Positions 7,052-14,686 of a stretch of DNA of 22,577 nt are shown piece by piece. Under the pieces are notes generated by a model, which made no database searches, was not told where the DNA came from, and saw nothing but the letters and a program-made list of their open reading frames with translations. This stretch comes from JBEVNX01 sp040507895. GTDB taxonomy: Bacteria; Desulfobacterota; Binatia; JACPRU01. The position numbers and the translations under genes are program-made. How positions within the stretch are numbered: the stretch's first letter is position 1; each line of letters opens with the position of its first letter. Location of the stretch: contig JBEVNX010000049.1 in assembly GCA_040507895.1 (NCBI GenBank), forward strand, positions 1 through 22,577. The letters run 5' to 3'.

Positions 7052-7636
7052 CGGGAGAAACAAAAAGATTCAAAACGGGGATTCAAGCGACGTCCGGCCG
7101 GCTCGATCGCCCGTCATCCGTGCCCGATGCTCACGACTCGACCCCCGAACGCGGATGGCCAGACCCACTTGTGCGCCCCGTCAAAGCGGGCCGTAGAGCG
7201 GCCGTGCCGGCGTCTGATATCGTAGCCTTACGTCAACTCAGCCGCTTGTGCCGCCTATCCGTCGGATGTGGTGCACTTCACAAATAGCCCGCTGCATTCG
7301 ACGGGCCCCCGCGCCCGATCGCGCATCACTGTACGAGCCTTCTTGGCGAGCTCGGAGCGAGCGCCGGGATCGCACGCGCGACGGTCTGCGACCTCTTGAT
7401 GGGAGGGCCGCTGACCGGACTATTCGATGCGCTCATTCTACTGTACGCCTCAAGCGAGAGAGGGGTTCATCAGCACAGGCTGCTGGCTCGAAGATGGCCT
7501 GTTCGATCGTTCCCGGCGCGCAAAGCGCATTGCTCTGCGACGCCGCCAAGTGCATCGTCGCGGAGATGGCTCCGCAGGTCTGTTCGTCCGCCACGGCCGA
7601 AGCGGGCGCGCCGACCGGCGGGTCGTGGACGCGCTG
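7052..7636. other. 585-bp region without a confident gene; carries repeat copy A
   Basis: No reading frame here shows recognisable protein features. One plus-strand frame (7248-7637, 129 codons) ends with a TGA that overlaps the ATG of the glycosyltransferase gene (TGATG), and its last 45 residues have an acceptable composition. Its first half is Arg-rich and looks like a shadow. The region may contain the glycosyltransferase promoter and the 5' repeat copy at 7204-7263. Confidence 0.4.
7204..7263 (+). repeat. 60-bp direct repeat, copy A
   Basis: This copy matches 10540-10599 at 55 of 60 positions in the same orientation, starting GTGCCGGCGTCTGATATCGT. The two copies lie outside the GT4-glpD gene pair. 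Similarity stops sharply at both ends. It contains CGTA-GCCT-TACG, a weaker form of the dyad that is perfect in copy B. I found no coding sense on either strand. It could be a duplicated regulatory element or the footprint of a transferred or duplicated cassette. Confidence 0.8.
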
Positions 7637-8845
7637 ATGCGGATCCTCATGCTCGCGCCGACGCCGTTCTTTGCGCACCGCGGCTGTCACGTCCGAATCC
7701 TCGAAGAAATCCGCGCCTTGGGCGCGCTCGGCCATGACGTGGTGCTGTGCACCTACGGACTCGGCGAGGAAGTACCCGAGGTGCGCACGGTGCGCGCGCT
7801 GCGCGTGCCGTGGTATCGAAAACTGACCGCCGGTCCCTCCTGGCACAAGCTCTACCTTGATACACTATTGTTCGCGACGGCCGCGAGGACGCTGTGGCAG
7901 TTGCGGCCGGAAATCATCCATGCCCACCTCCACGAGGGCGCGGCGATGGGCACGTGGCTCGCCCGGCTCTTCCGCGTCCCGCTGGTCGCCGATCTTCAGG
8001 GAAGCATGACCGACGAGATGTCGGAGCACGGCTTCTTCGATCGCTGGCGCTGGGGCGAACAACTGTTCGCGCGGCTCGAGCGCTGGATCGACCACGCACC
8101 GGCGGAGATCGTCACTAGCACCGAGCCGCTCCTTGCTCGACTGAGAACCAGTCGCTCGGACGGGGCGACGCGCGTGACGCTGCTTGGCGACGGCGTTGAT
8201 TCCCAGTGCTTTCGCCCGGATCCCGATGCGCGCCGAGGCCTGCGCGAGCGCTTGGGCTACGCCGACGGCGATCTGGTCGTCGGCTACCTAGGGCTGCTCA
8301 CGCCCTATCAAGGCGTCGATCTCCTGCTCGAGGTGGCGCCCCGCGTCGTTGCCGAGGTGCCCGCCGCCCGCTTCCTCCTCATGGGGTTCCCGAACGAGGA
8401 CGCCTACCGGCGGCGCGCCGAGCAGGCCGGTCTCGGCGAGCGCATTCGCTTCACAGGGCGAATCCGCTACGAGGAGGCCGCGGCATACCTCGCCACCGTC
8501 GACATCGCCGTCTCGCCCAAGCTCTCGGCGACCGAAGGGAACGGCAAGCTACTAGACTACATGGCTGTGGGACTGCCGACCGTCGCCTTCGACACCCCGA
8601 TCAACCGCGCGATTCTCGGCGAGCTCGGCGCTTACGCTCGCCTCGGCGACGGCGCGGAGCTCGCGGCGCGTCTTGTCGAGCTGCTGCGCGACGAGCCACG
8701 CCGTCGCGGGATCGGGCAAGCGCTTCGCCGTCGCGCCATCGAGCAGTTCTCGTGGCAGGCGCGTGCGCGCCAGCTCGAGACGATCTACGGCCGGCTGCTC
8801 GGCAGGCCGATGGGCTCGGTCGAACCGGCTCGGGCGGTTCCCTGA
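7637..8845 (+). CDS. GT4-family glycosyltransferase (GT-B fold)
   Basis: This 402-residue protein starts at ATG 7637 (MRILMLAPTPFFAHRGCHVR), the normal first strand and glycine/histidine loop of GT4 enzymes. The frame is open further upstream, but those residues lack the fold. The N-terminal acceptor domain includes PEIIHAHLHEGAAMGTWLAR and PLVADLQGSM. The C-terminal donor domain includes VVGYLGLLTPYQGVDLLLE, RFLLMGFPNED and IRFTGRIRYEEAAAYLATVD. The nucleotide-sugar motif region reads SATEGNGKLLDYMAVGLPTV. It acts at the inner face of the inner membrane or in the cytoplasm, transferring a sugar from an activated donor to a lipid or glycan acceptor. The next gene (glycerol-3-phosphate dehydrogenase) starts 17 bp after its stop, suggesting co-transcription and possibly a glycerolipid-related acceptor (inference). 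Confidence 0.92.
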   Translation: MRILMLAPTPFFAHRGCHVRILEEIRALGALGHDVVLCTYGLGEEVPEVRTVRALRVPWYRKLTAGPSWHKLYLDTLLFATAARTLWQLRPEIIHAHLHEGAAMGTWLARLFRVPLVADLQGSMTDEMSEHGFFDRWRWGEQLFARLERWIDHAPAEIVTSTEPLLARLRTSRSDGATRVTLLGDGVDSQCFRPDPDARRGLRERLGYADGDLVVGYLGLLTPYQGVDLLLEVAPRVVAEVPAARFLLMGFPNEDAYRRRAEQAGLGERIRFTGRIRYEEAAAYLATVDIAVSPKLSATEGNGKLLDYMAVGLPTVAFDTPINRAILGELGAYARLGDGAELAARLVELLRDEPRRRGIGQALRRRAIEQFSWQARARQLETIYGRLLGRPMGSVEPARAVP

Positions 8846-8862
8846 CACCCTACCCGCTGTCC

Positions 8863-10515
8863 ATGAAGCGTGACCTGCGAGCGCTCGCGCACGGCGTCGC
8901 CGACCTGGTGGTGATCGGCGCCGGGATCTACGGCGCAGCGATTGCGCGAGAGGCGGCGCTGCGTGGCCTCGACGTCCGACTCGTCGAGCGCGACGACTTC
9001 GGCGGCGCAACCTCGTCGAACAGCCATCACATCATCCACGGCGGCGTGCGCTACCTGCAGCATGGCGATGTGCCGCGCGTGGTCGAGTCGATTCGCGAGC
9101 GCTACTCGCTGTCGCGCATCGCGCCGCATCTCGTCCGACCGCTGCCGGTGGTGATCCCGACATACGGCCACGGGCTCCGCGGCCGAGAGCTGCTCGCCGC
9201 GGGCGCCGCGGTGCATCGCGCGCTCGAGCTCGCCACAGGACATCGCGAGCGGCTCGTTCTTCCCGGGCTGCCGCCCGGGCCGCTGTCGAAGAGCCGCGTG
9301 CTCGAGCTACTCCCCGGGATCCACGAGCACGGACTCACCGGCGGCGTCTTGCTCTACGACTCTCAGGTCACGAACTCGGAACGGCTTGGTCTGGCGATGC
9401 TGCGCGCGGCGGTCGATGCGGGTGCGCGCGTGGCCAACTACGTTGAGGCGTATGGCTTTAAGCGCGAGCGGGGGCGGGTCGGCGCCGTCGTTGTGCGCGA
9501 TCGGTTGGAGGGCATGGAGATCGAGATCGCGGCGCGGTCGTTCGTCAACGCCGCTGGGCCGTGGATCTCGGCGGTCGCCCGCCTGGCGGGGATCGCCGCG
9601 CCACCGCAGCGGCTGGTGCGTGCGCTGAATCTCGTGACCCGTGAAGTCTTCCCCCGCGTCGCCGCCGGACTCTACGCCAGGCGACACCACCACGACTCAT
9701 CTGAGCTGCTGGCTCGCGGCCAACGCCTGTTCTTCCTCGTGCCCTGGCGCAGCCGGACGATTCTCGGCACAGAGTACTCGCCGCACGCGGACGACTCCTC
9801 GGCGCTCGGTGTGCGGCGCTCTGACGTTGCGCGCCTGCTCGACGGCATCAACGAGGCGTGTCCGGCGGCGCGACTGACGATCGACGACGTCGCGCTCATC
9901 CATTGCGGCCTGCTGCCGGCCGCAGCGACGTCCGCCCGCACCGGCGAGCCTGAGATCGACAAGCACTACCGGATCGTTGACCACGCTGCCGAGGGCGCCG
10001 CCGGGCTGGTGTCCGTGGTCGGCGTGAAGTACACGACCGCCCGCGACGTCGCCGAGCGTGCGGTCGATTTCGTGTTTCGCTCGTGGGGGATGCAGCCGTC
10101 GCGCTCGACTTCTGCCGAGCGGCCACTGCCGGGCGCCGAGCTTGGCGCAGACTTCGTAGCCTATCGGTCCGCCGAGCTGTCGCGCGGGGGTGGAGATATT
10201 GCGACGCTCGAGCGGCTCATCCGCAACCACGGCACGCGCTACGTCGAGGTCCTGCGTCACGTGGAGCCTGCAGGCGAGGACCCGAGCGAGCTCGCGCTGC
10301 TGCGCGCCGAGGTGCGTCACGCCGTGCGCGAGGAGATGGCATTCACGCTAGCGGACGTCGTCTTGCGCCGGAGCGACCTCGGCGCCGCGGGGCATCCCGG
10401 CGCAGATGTATTGGCGGCGGCCGCGCGCTTTGCGGCCGAGGATCTCGGTTGGTCTCGCGAGCGAACCGCCGAGGAGATCGTCGCCGTCGAGCGCCGCTAC
10501 CGGATTCCCGACTGA
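8863..10515 (+). CDS. glpD: FAD-dependent glycerol-3-phosphate dehydrogenase
   Basis: This 550-residue protein has the normal GlpD/GlpA length. The ATG at 8863 directly precedes the FAD-binding Rossmann motif (ADLVVIGAGIYGAAIAREAA). The family signature follows as ATSSNSHHIIHGGVRYLQHG. The substrate domain contains GVLLYDSQVTNSERLGLAML, FVNAAGPWISAVARLAG, FFLVPWRSRTILGTEYSPHA and the GVKYTTARDVAE block. A C-terminal helical cap runs from about residue 440 (EEMAFTLADVVLRRSDLG). It oxidises sn-glycerol 3-phosphate to dihydroxyacetone phosphate, passing electrons to the quinone pool at the inner membrane. It follows the GT4 gene by 17 bp. The pairing with a glycosyltransferase, with no glycerol kinase or transporter nearby, hints at a lipid-recycling role. 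The gene symbol is by family. Confidence 0.92.
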   Translation: MKRDLRALAHGVADLVVIGAGIYGAAIAREAALRGLDVRLVERDDFGGATSSNSHHIIHGGVRYLQHGDVPRVVESIRERYSLSRIAPHLVRPLPVVIPTYGHGLRGRELLAAGAAVHRALELATGHRERLVLPGLPPGPLSKSRVLELLPGIHEHGLTGGVLLYDSQVTNSERLGLAMLRAAVDAGARVANYVEAYGFKRERGRVGAVVVRDRLEGMEIEIAARSFVNAAGPWISAVARLAGIAAPPQRLVRALNLVTREVFPRVAAGLYARRHHHDSSELLARGQRLFFLVPWRSRTILGTEYSPHADDSSALGVRRSDVARLLDGINEACPAARLTIDDVALIHCGLLPAAATSARTGEPEIDKHYRIVDHAAEGAAGLVSVVGVKYTTARDVAERAVDFVFRSWGMQPSRSTSAERPLPGAELGADFVAYRSAELSRGGGDIATLERLIRNHGTRYVEVLRHVEPAGEDPSELALLRAEVRHAVREEMAFTLADVVLRRSDLGAAGHPGADVLAAAARFAAEDLGWSRERTAEEIVAVERRYRIPD

Positions 10516-10539
10516 GGCGTCGGCGGTGGAAGCCCGGCA

Positions 10540-10599
10540 GTGCCGGCGTCTGATATCGTAGCCCTACGTCACCTCGGCCGCTTGTGCCGCTTTTCCGTC
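10540..10599 (+). repeat. 60-bp direct repeat, copy B
   Basis: Second copy of the element at 7204-7263, with five substitutions and no gaps, lying 24 bp after the glpD stop. It contains a perfect short dyad, CGTAG-CC-CTACG (10557-10568). Downstream on the plus strand there is no gene: the next gene converges from the right and ends at 10626. A promoter role for this copy is therefore doubtful unless it serves an unseen RNA. Confidence 0.8.
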
Positions 10600-10625
10600 T
10601 ATCCGCTCGCCGCCGATGGCCGCAA

Positions 10626-12344
10626 TCACACCGTCCTCCTGACCTGAGGCGAGCTGTCCTTCGAAGCGGTGCTCATCCTGAGTCGTGATGTTTCCGCCGA
10701 CTCCTCGCGCAAGGAATGGGCATCGCGAACGACATACATCACGACCGCTCCAGACGACCCGACGTATTCAATCCCCTCGACCTTGGGAACCTCTCCCTTG
10801 AGAGCAACGGTCACCACAACGTCCTCTGCGCCGGAGGCCACGAGCTCTCTACCGAACATGAAGCCCCATTCCGGCTCGACCGCGATCAAGATCCCGGCCT
10901 TGCGGCATTGGAGCACCACCCCAGCCGCCAACGGCCAGACGCGGCCGTGGAAGCGGAGCAGGGGATGGTATGAAGACTCACGGCGAAGGTAGTCTTTAAG
11001 CTCTTTGGAGAGGGCAGCCACGTGCGTGCTACCGGGACCCGCAATGCTGTGCCCCGTCCACTCTTGGTGGACGCGAATGGCAAGCATCGCGAGAGCCAGT
11101 GTTGCGACGAGTCCGCCGTTGACGATTCGGCGACGGGAGCTACGTGACCGGGTGCATTCGATTGCATTGAGCACCACCCCGCCAACCGCCGAAACGGCGG
11201 CAAGAGTGATCGCCGGGATCCACAGGACGAGGTGGGGCTCGACCGGTCCAGTGATCCGCCGGACCCACCAGATTGCGCTCATGCCGGCAACGAAGCATAG
11301 CGCGCACATCGCGGACGCGAAGGGCGCGCCCGTTCTAGCTCCCCACCACGCCATCGCGGGGAGGACGAGTGTCAAGAAGAGCCCCGCGGGCTCCGCGACG
11401 CGTCGCCGCACCCCGAAGGAGAGCCAGCCCTTGATCGGCTCGAGCGCGAAGACTCCGAGGTTCGAGCAAACCACGCCGATGCTCTCGCTCAGCGAATGGT
11501 CGCCGCGGTGGCTGCGCGCGAATTCGAGCAGCCGACCGAGATTCTCACTCCCTCCGAGCATCTGATCGACCGCAGTGGGAATCCAAAATATCAAGAAAAG
11601 GATCGCGGCGACCCCGATCGGCAGCCACGGATGGAGGTTCACCTTAGGGTCCCAGCGCGCCCTGGAAATCCATGCATAGCTGCCGAGAGAGGCCGCGGAT
11701 ACCGCGACGACCGTAGAGAAGTAGCCAACGTGCGTCTGCACGAGAAGCGAACCGACAAAGGCCACGAGAGGCAGGCTCCAACCTGACCCCGTCGCGACGG
11801 CGGCCCCGGAGAACAATAGAAGCATGAAAGGCAATATCGTGACGTAGGGATTCCAGGGGCTTCCGATGAACCAACCATAGAGAGAGTGCAGCGCCGTGAG
11901 CACAACGAAGGTCCACGAAAGCATCCCGACACCACCGAACCTGCCTGCGATAGCCGTGGATCCCGCGACGGAAGCCGCGGCGATAACCACGGCTCCGATT
12001 TTGAGCGCTGAGTACTGACGATGAAAAAGCCTGTAAAAGGGAAGCTGTATGTAGAAGTAGAGCGGTCCAGGATGATGCCATTCAAACCGCGAGTAAGGGC
12101 CGAGAAGCTCCTGACCCTTCTCGGCCCGAAGTACGGACAGCTCCAGCACGGCACCGTCACCATCCGGGAAGGCCGGCGCCGGACGAGTGATGACCGACCA
12201 CGGGATGCGCAGAAGCAGAGGCGCGCCGAGCACGACCCCGAGCAGGAGGCTCTGGAGAACGCTCAGTCTACGAAACGGCGTCGGACGATCAACCCGATCT
12301 TCTTCCGTGCCTCGCTCTGTAGCCCTCGTGGCCGAATGCCACAA
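10626..12344 (-). CDS. Polytopic GT-C-type membrane glycosyltransferase-like protein
   Basis: About 572 residues with some ten hydrophobic segments. The N-terminal helix (LQSLLLGVVLGAPLLL) is followed by a large loop with FPDGDGAVLELSVLRAEKGQ and RFEWHHPGPLYFYIQLPFY. An acidic D-x-D/E loop after TM1 is typical of GT-C enzymes such as ArnT/PMT and family GT39, which use polyprenyl-phosphate sugars on the periplasmic side. A soluble C-terminal domain of about 140 residues closes the protein. The start is unclear: I propose TTG 12344 because no ATG/GTG lies in frame before TM1, and the frame upstream only shadows the divergent gene. It lies head to head with another GT-C gene 116 bp away. Donor and acceptor are unknown. 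Confidence 0.75.
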   Translation of the reverse strand: MWHSATRATERGTEEDRVDRPTPFRRLSVLQSLLLGVVLGAPLLLRIPWSVITRPAPAFPDGDGAVLELSVLRAEKGQELLGPYSRFEWHHPGPLYFYIQLPFYRLFHRQYSALKIGAVVIAAASVAGSTAIAGRFGGVGMLSWTFVVLTALHSLYGWFIGSPWNPYVTILPFMLLLFSGAAVATGSGWSLPLVAFVGSLLVQTHVGYFSTVVAVSAASLGSYAWISRARWDPKVNLHPWLPIGVAAILFLIFWIPTAVDQMLGGSENLGRLLEFARSHRGDHSLSESIGVVCSNLGVFALEPIKGWLSFGVRRRVAEPAGLFLTLVLPAMAWWGARTGAPFASAMCALCFVAGMSAIWWVRRITGPVEPHLVLWIPAITLAAVSAVGGVVLNAIECTRSRSSRRRIVNGGLVATLALAMLAIRVHQEWTGHSIAGPGSTHVAALSKELKDYLRRESSYHPLLRFHGRVWPLAAGVVLQCRKAGILIAVEPEWGFMFGRELVASGAEDVVVTVALKGEVPKVEGIEYVGSSGAVVMYVVRDAHSLREESAETSRLRMSTASKDSSPQVRRTV

Positions 12345-12460
12345 CCTCTTGATCAGTTGATCAGCAAAGTACCATGAGCTCTTGATCGGTTTTCTCTCGG
12401 AGAGAGGGTTGAGAGAGGCGAGAGATGCGTCGACACCCCGAGGAGCTTTGGACGTAGACG
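12345..12460. promoter_or_regulatory. Divergent promoter region of two GT-C genes with TTGATCAG repeats
   Basis: These 116 bases contain TTGATCAG twice in tandem (12349-12364) and a related TTGATCGG (12382-12389), in two cases inside CTCTTGATC. A purine-rich GAGAGA-type stretch follows at about 12394-12425. The repeats lie between the two divergent starts and are candidate binding sites for a shared regulator. No consensus -35/-10 pair could be assigned. Confidence 0.45.
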
Positions 12461-14320
12461 GTGGCGAGTCCTCCGAGCGGTCACCGCCCTCCCCTTGCCC
12501 GCTGGCTTGAGGTCGCCGCGCTCTTCGGCGCGATGCTCGTCTGCTATCTCGGCAACGGACGAACAATCTGGGCCTGGGACACGATGGCCAACCGCTTTCT
12601 CCCGGTGGCCCTGGTCCGCGACCGGAGCTTCGCGCTCGACGAGTTTCCGTTTCTCTACTCGGGCGAGCTTCCCCCCTGCTTGAAGCGGGCGCGGGGTCAC
12701 GTCGTATCGTTCTATCCGGTGACCGGAGCGGTGCTAGCCATACCGTTCTATGCCCCCGCCGTGTGGGCCGGTACGCCGCGTGAGAGCCCGCGTTGGGAGC
12801 GCCTCGAAAAGCGCGCGGCCGCCACCATCGTTGCGCTCTCCGTCGTGGTCCTATTCGCGGCACTGCGACGTGTGACGACGCCCGCCATGGCGTGGCTCGC
12901 CGCGGTCGCTTACGGGCTCGGCGGCCCAAGCTTCAGCGTCGCCGCGCAAGCGCTTTGGCAACATGGCCCGATGCAGCTCGGGCTCGCGCTAGGCCTCTAT
13001 GCCTTGGTTCGCGGGCGTGAAGACGATCGCTGGATCGCGCTAGCCGGTCCGGCACTCGCGTTTGCCGCGATCTCCCGGCCGTCGGGTTTCCTGGTTGGGG
13101 CTCCTTTCGCTCTCTACGTGCTCATCCGCCATCCGCGTCGCATACTACCCGCAGCTCTCCTCGCCGTGCCGGTCCTAGGCGCACAGGGTTGGTACAACGC
13201 GCACTACTACGGCGACGTCTTTTGGACGCAGTTTCCACCTTTTCAGGGTTGGATGTGGAGGGGCCGTCCGTTCAACTCGTGGGCGGGCCTTCTGTTCAGC
13301 CCGAGCCGCGGTCTCTTCGTCTACTCGCCGGTGTTCGCGTTCTCGGTGGCCATGATGGTCGCCGCCTGGAGACCCGGTGGCGACGCGCTACTACGAGCTG
13401 CCGGCGCTGGCGTGATTCTCGTTCTCGCGGTCTACGGCAAATGGCTCGGCTGGCACGGCGGAACCACCTTCGGTCCACGCCTGCTCTCCGACCTGACGCC
13501 GCTTCTCGCTTTCGCGCTCCATCCGCTGCGAGCGGCCCTCCAGGCGCGCCCCATCGTGCGCGGACTCTTCATCGCGACGCTGCTTTGGTCGATCGCCGCG
13601 CACGCAATTGGTGCTTACTGGGACGACGGCACGTGGGCTGATCCAGGGATCCAAGGAGAGGGCGGCGCGCGCCGTCTGTGGTCGTGGAACGACAATCAGC
13701 TCGTGAATCCCGTGGCCCAGCGGGTGAAAGCAGTAGTGAACCGCTCTCTCGGCGTGCCGATTCCGGTCGGCACGCTCCTCGAGCGTAGACGTCGTGAGCA
13801 GATCGCCGGCGAGCCTTGGAGCGACGCGCCGATCCGGTCTCTTCGGGACCTCTACGGGGACGCTCAATACGGCGAAGGCGTAGCCGAGATGGAGCGGCTG
13901 CTCGGCGAGCGCTTTTCACCACAAGTTCCACTCGGTTGGAACTTCGGCGGCGCTCTTACTTTGATCGGCTACGATTGGGCGGCGCTCGGTGCACGCGAGT
14001 TCGAGGTCACCTACTACTGGCGGGCGGAGCGCGAGCTAGAGGAGAGCTACTTCGCTTTCGTGCATTTCGAAGGCGATCGGGCACGATTCCAGGACGACCA
14101 CGCGCTCGGCGTCATCGGTTACGGGAGCGAGCGCTGGCATGCCTTGGAGACGGTGAAGACGATGCGGCGAGTGAGGGTGCCGCCAGAGGCTCCTGCTGGA
14201 CGCTACGTCGTGCGGCTCGGCGTCTGGGGGCCATCCACGGGGAGCCACTTGCGGCTTCGCGACGGAACCTGGAAAGGCGCGAAGGCAGGACGGCTTCGGT
14301 TGCTCGACATCGGCAGTTGA
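12461..14320 (+). CDS. Polytopic GT-C-type membrane protein with C-terminal beta-rich domain
   Basis: This 619-residue protein starts with GTG 12461. TM1 (WLEVAALFGAMLVCYLGNG) is followed by a loop with IWAWDTMANRFLPVALVRD and the acidic residues FALDEF, a GT-C-like layout. About nine more hydrophobic segments follow up to residue about 400, with loops such as QALWQHGPMQLGLALGLYAL and WYNAHYYGDVFWTQFPPFQG. The last 150 residues (ALTLIGYDWAALGAREFEVT to RYVVRLGVWGPSTGSHLRL) look like a beta-sandwich, probably periplasmic. The family is best described as GT39/ArnT-like or a related 'glycosyltransferase RgtA/B/C-like' membrane protein. It is divergent from the other GT-C gene, and both may modify the same envelope glycan. 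Spacing from AGGAG (12441) to GTG is long, so the start is moderately sure. Confidence 0.78.
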   Translation: MASPPSGHRPPLARWLEVAALFGAMLVCYLGNGRTIWAWDTMANRFLPVALVRDRSFALDEFPFLYSGELPPCLKRARGHVVSFYPVTGAVLAIPFYAPAVWAGTPRESPRWERLEKRAAATIVALSVVVLFAALRRVTTPAMAWLAAVAYGLGGPSFSVAAQALWQHGPMQLGLALGLYALVRGREDDRWIALAGPALAFAAISRPSGFLVGAPFALYVLIRHPRRILPAALLAVPVLGAQGWYNAHYYGDVFWTQFPPFQGWMWRGRPFNSWAGLLFSPSRGLFVYSPVFAFSVAMMVAAWRPGGDALLRAAGAGVILVLAVYGKWLGWHGGTTFGPRLLSDLTPLLAFALHPLRAALQARPIVRGLFIATLLWSIAAHAIGAYWDDGTWADPGIQGEGGARRLWSWNDNQLVNPVAQRVKAVVNRSLGVPIPVGTLLERRRREQIAGEPWSDAPIRSLRDLYGDAQYGEGVAEMERLLGERFSPQVPLGWNFGGALTLIGYDWAALGAREFEVTYYWRAERELEESYFAFVHFEGDRARFQDDHALGVIGYGSERWHALETVKTMRRVRVPPEAPAGRYVVRLGVWGPSTGSHLRLRDGTWKGAKAGRLRLLDIGS

Positions 14321-14323
14321 AGC

Positions 14324-14686
14324 ATGGTCGGCGTCGGTTCTCAGTACGCCGGCACCTACGTTGATTCCCAGGGACGCCCGTTGGACGGAAGCAAGAACTA
14401 CAGGCTGCATCTGCCGCCTGGAATTCCCGCAAAGGATTTCTGGTGGCTGGTGCTCTACGACACGCAGACGCGCTCCGAACTGCAAACCGACCAGCAGTTC
14501 CCGAGTCTCCGTCGCCAGAAGGCCGGCCTCGCGGTGAACGCCGACAAGTCGGTCGACGTGTACTTCGAGCCCACGGCGCCCCCCGGGAAGGAGAGCAACT
14601 CCAGCCGACCTGCCGCCGTTTCTCCCGTCAACGAAAGCCAGGGGACGATCCTGTTCCCCCTTCGCCGGGCCGGATCCCGCCAGTGA
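14324..14686 (+). pseudogene. C-terminal DUF1214 remnant of a DUF1254/DUF1214 protein
   Basis: An ATG 3 bp after the GT-C stop opens a 120-codon frame. Residues 1 to about 90 match the end of DUF1254/DUF1214 proteins well: VGVGSQYAGTYVDSQGRPLD, YRLHLPPGIPAKDFWWLVLY, TRSELQTDQQFPS and VNADKSVDVYFEPTAPPGKE. Intact proteins are several hundred residues, and their first two-thirds are missing here. After GKESN the family ending (NWVQTVPGKGW..., ending near FDKTW) is not seen; the frame gives an unrelated tail. The piece is therefore truncated at the 5' end and degenerate at the 3' end. Its TGA overlaps the GTG of the symporter gene (GTGA), so it may still be translated and couple the symporter's translation. 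Confidence 0.72.

Noticed and set aside
7248..7637. 129-codon frame whose stop overlaps the GT4 start
   Set aside because: The overlap (TGATG) is attractive, but most of the sequence is Arg-rich with no family similarity. Kept only as a note in the gap entry.
8206..8862. Long N-terminal extension of the glycerol-3-phosphate dehydrogenase frame
   Set aside because: It lies wholly inside the GT4 gene in another frame and is Arg-rich. The FAD motif starts right after ATG 8863.
9697..10320. 207-codon minus-strand frame inside glpD
   Set aside because: Shadow of a well-conserved gene; no signal, no ribosome-binding site.
12347..12929. N-terminal extension of the minus-strand GT-C frame
   Set aside because: Most of it is antisense to the divergent GT-C gene, Arg-rich, and precedes the natural TM1.
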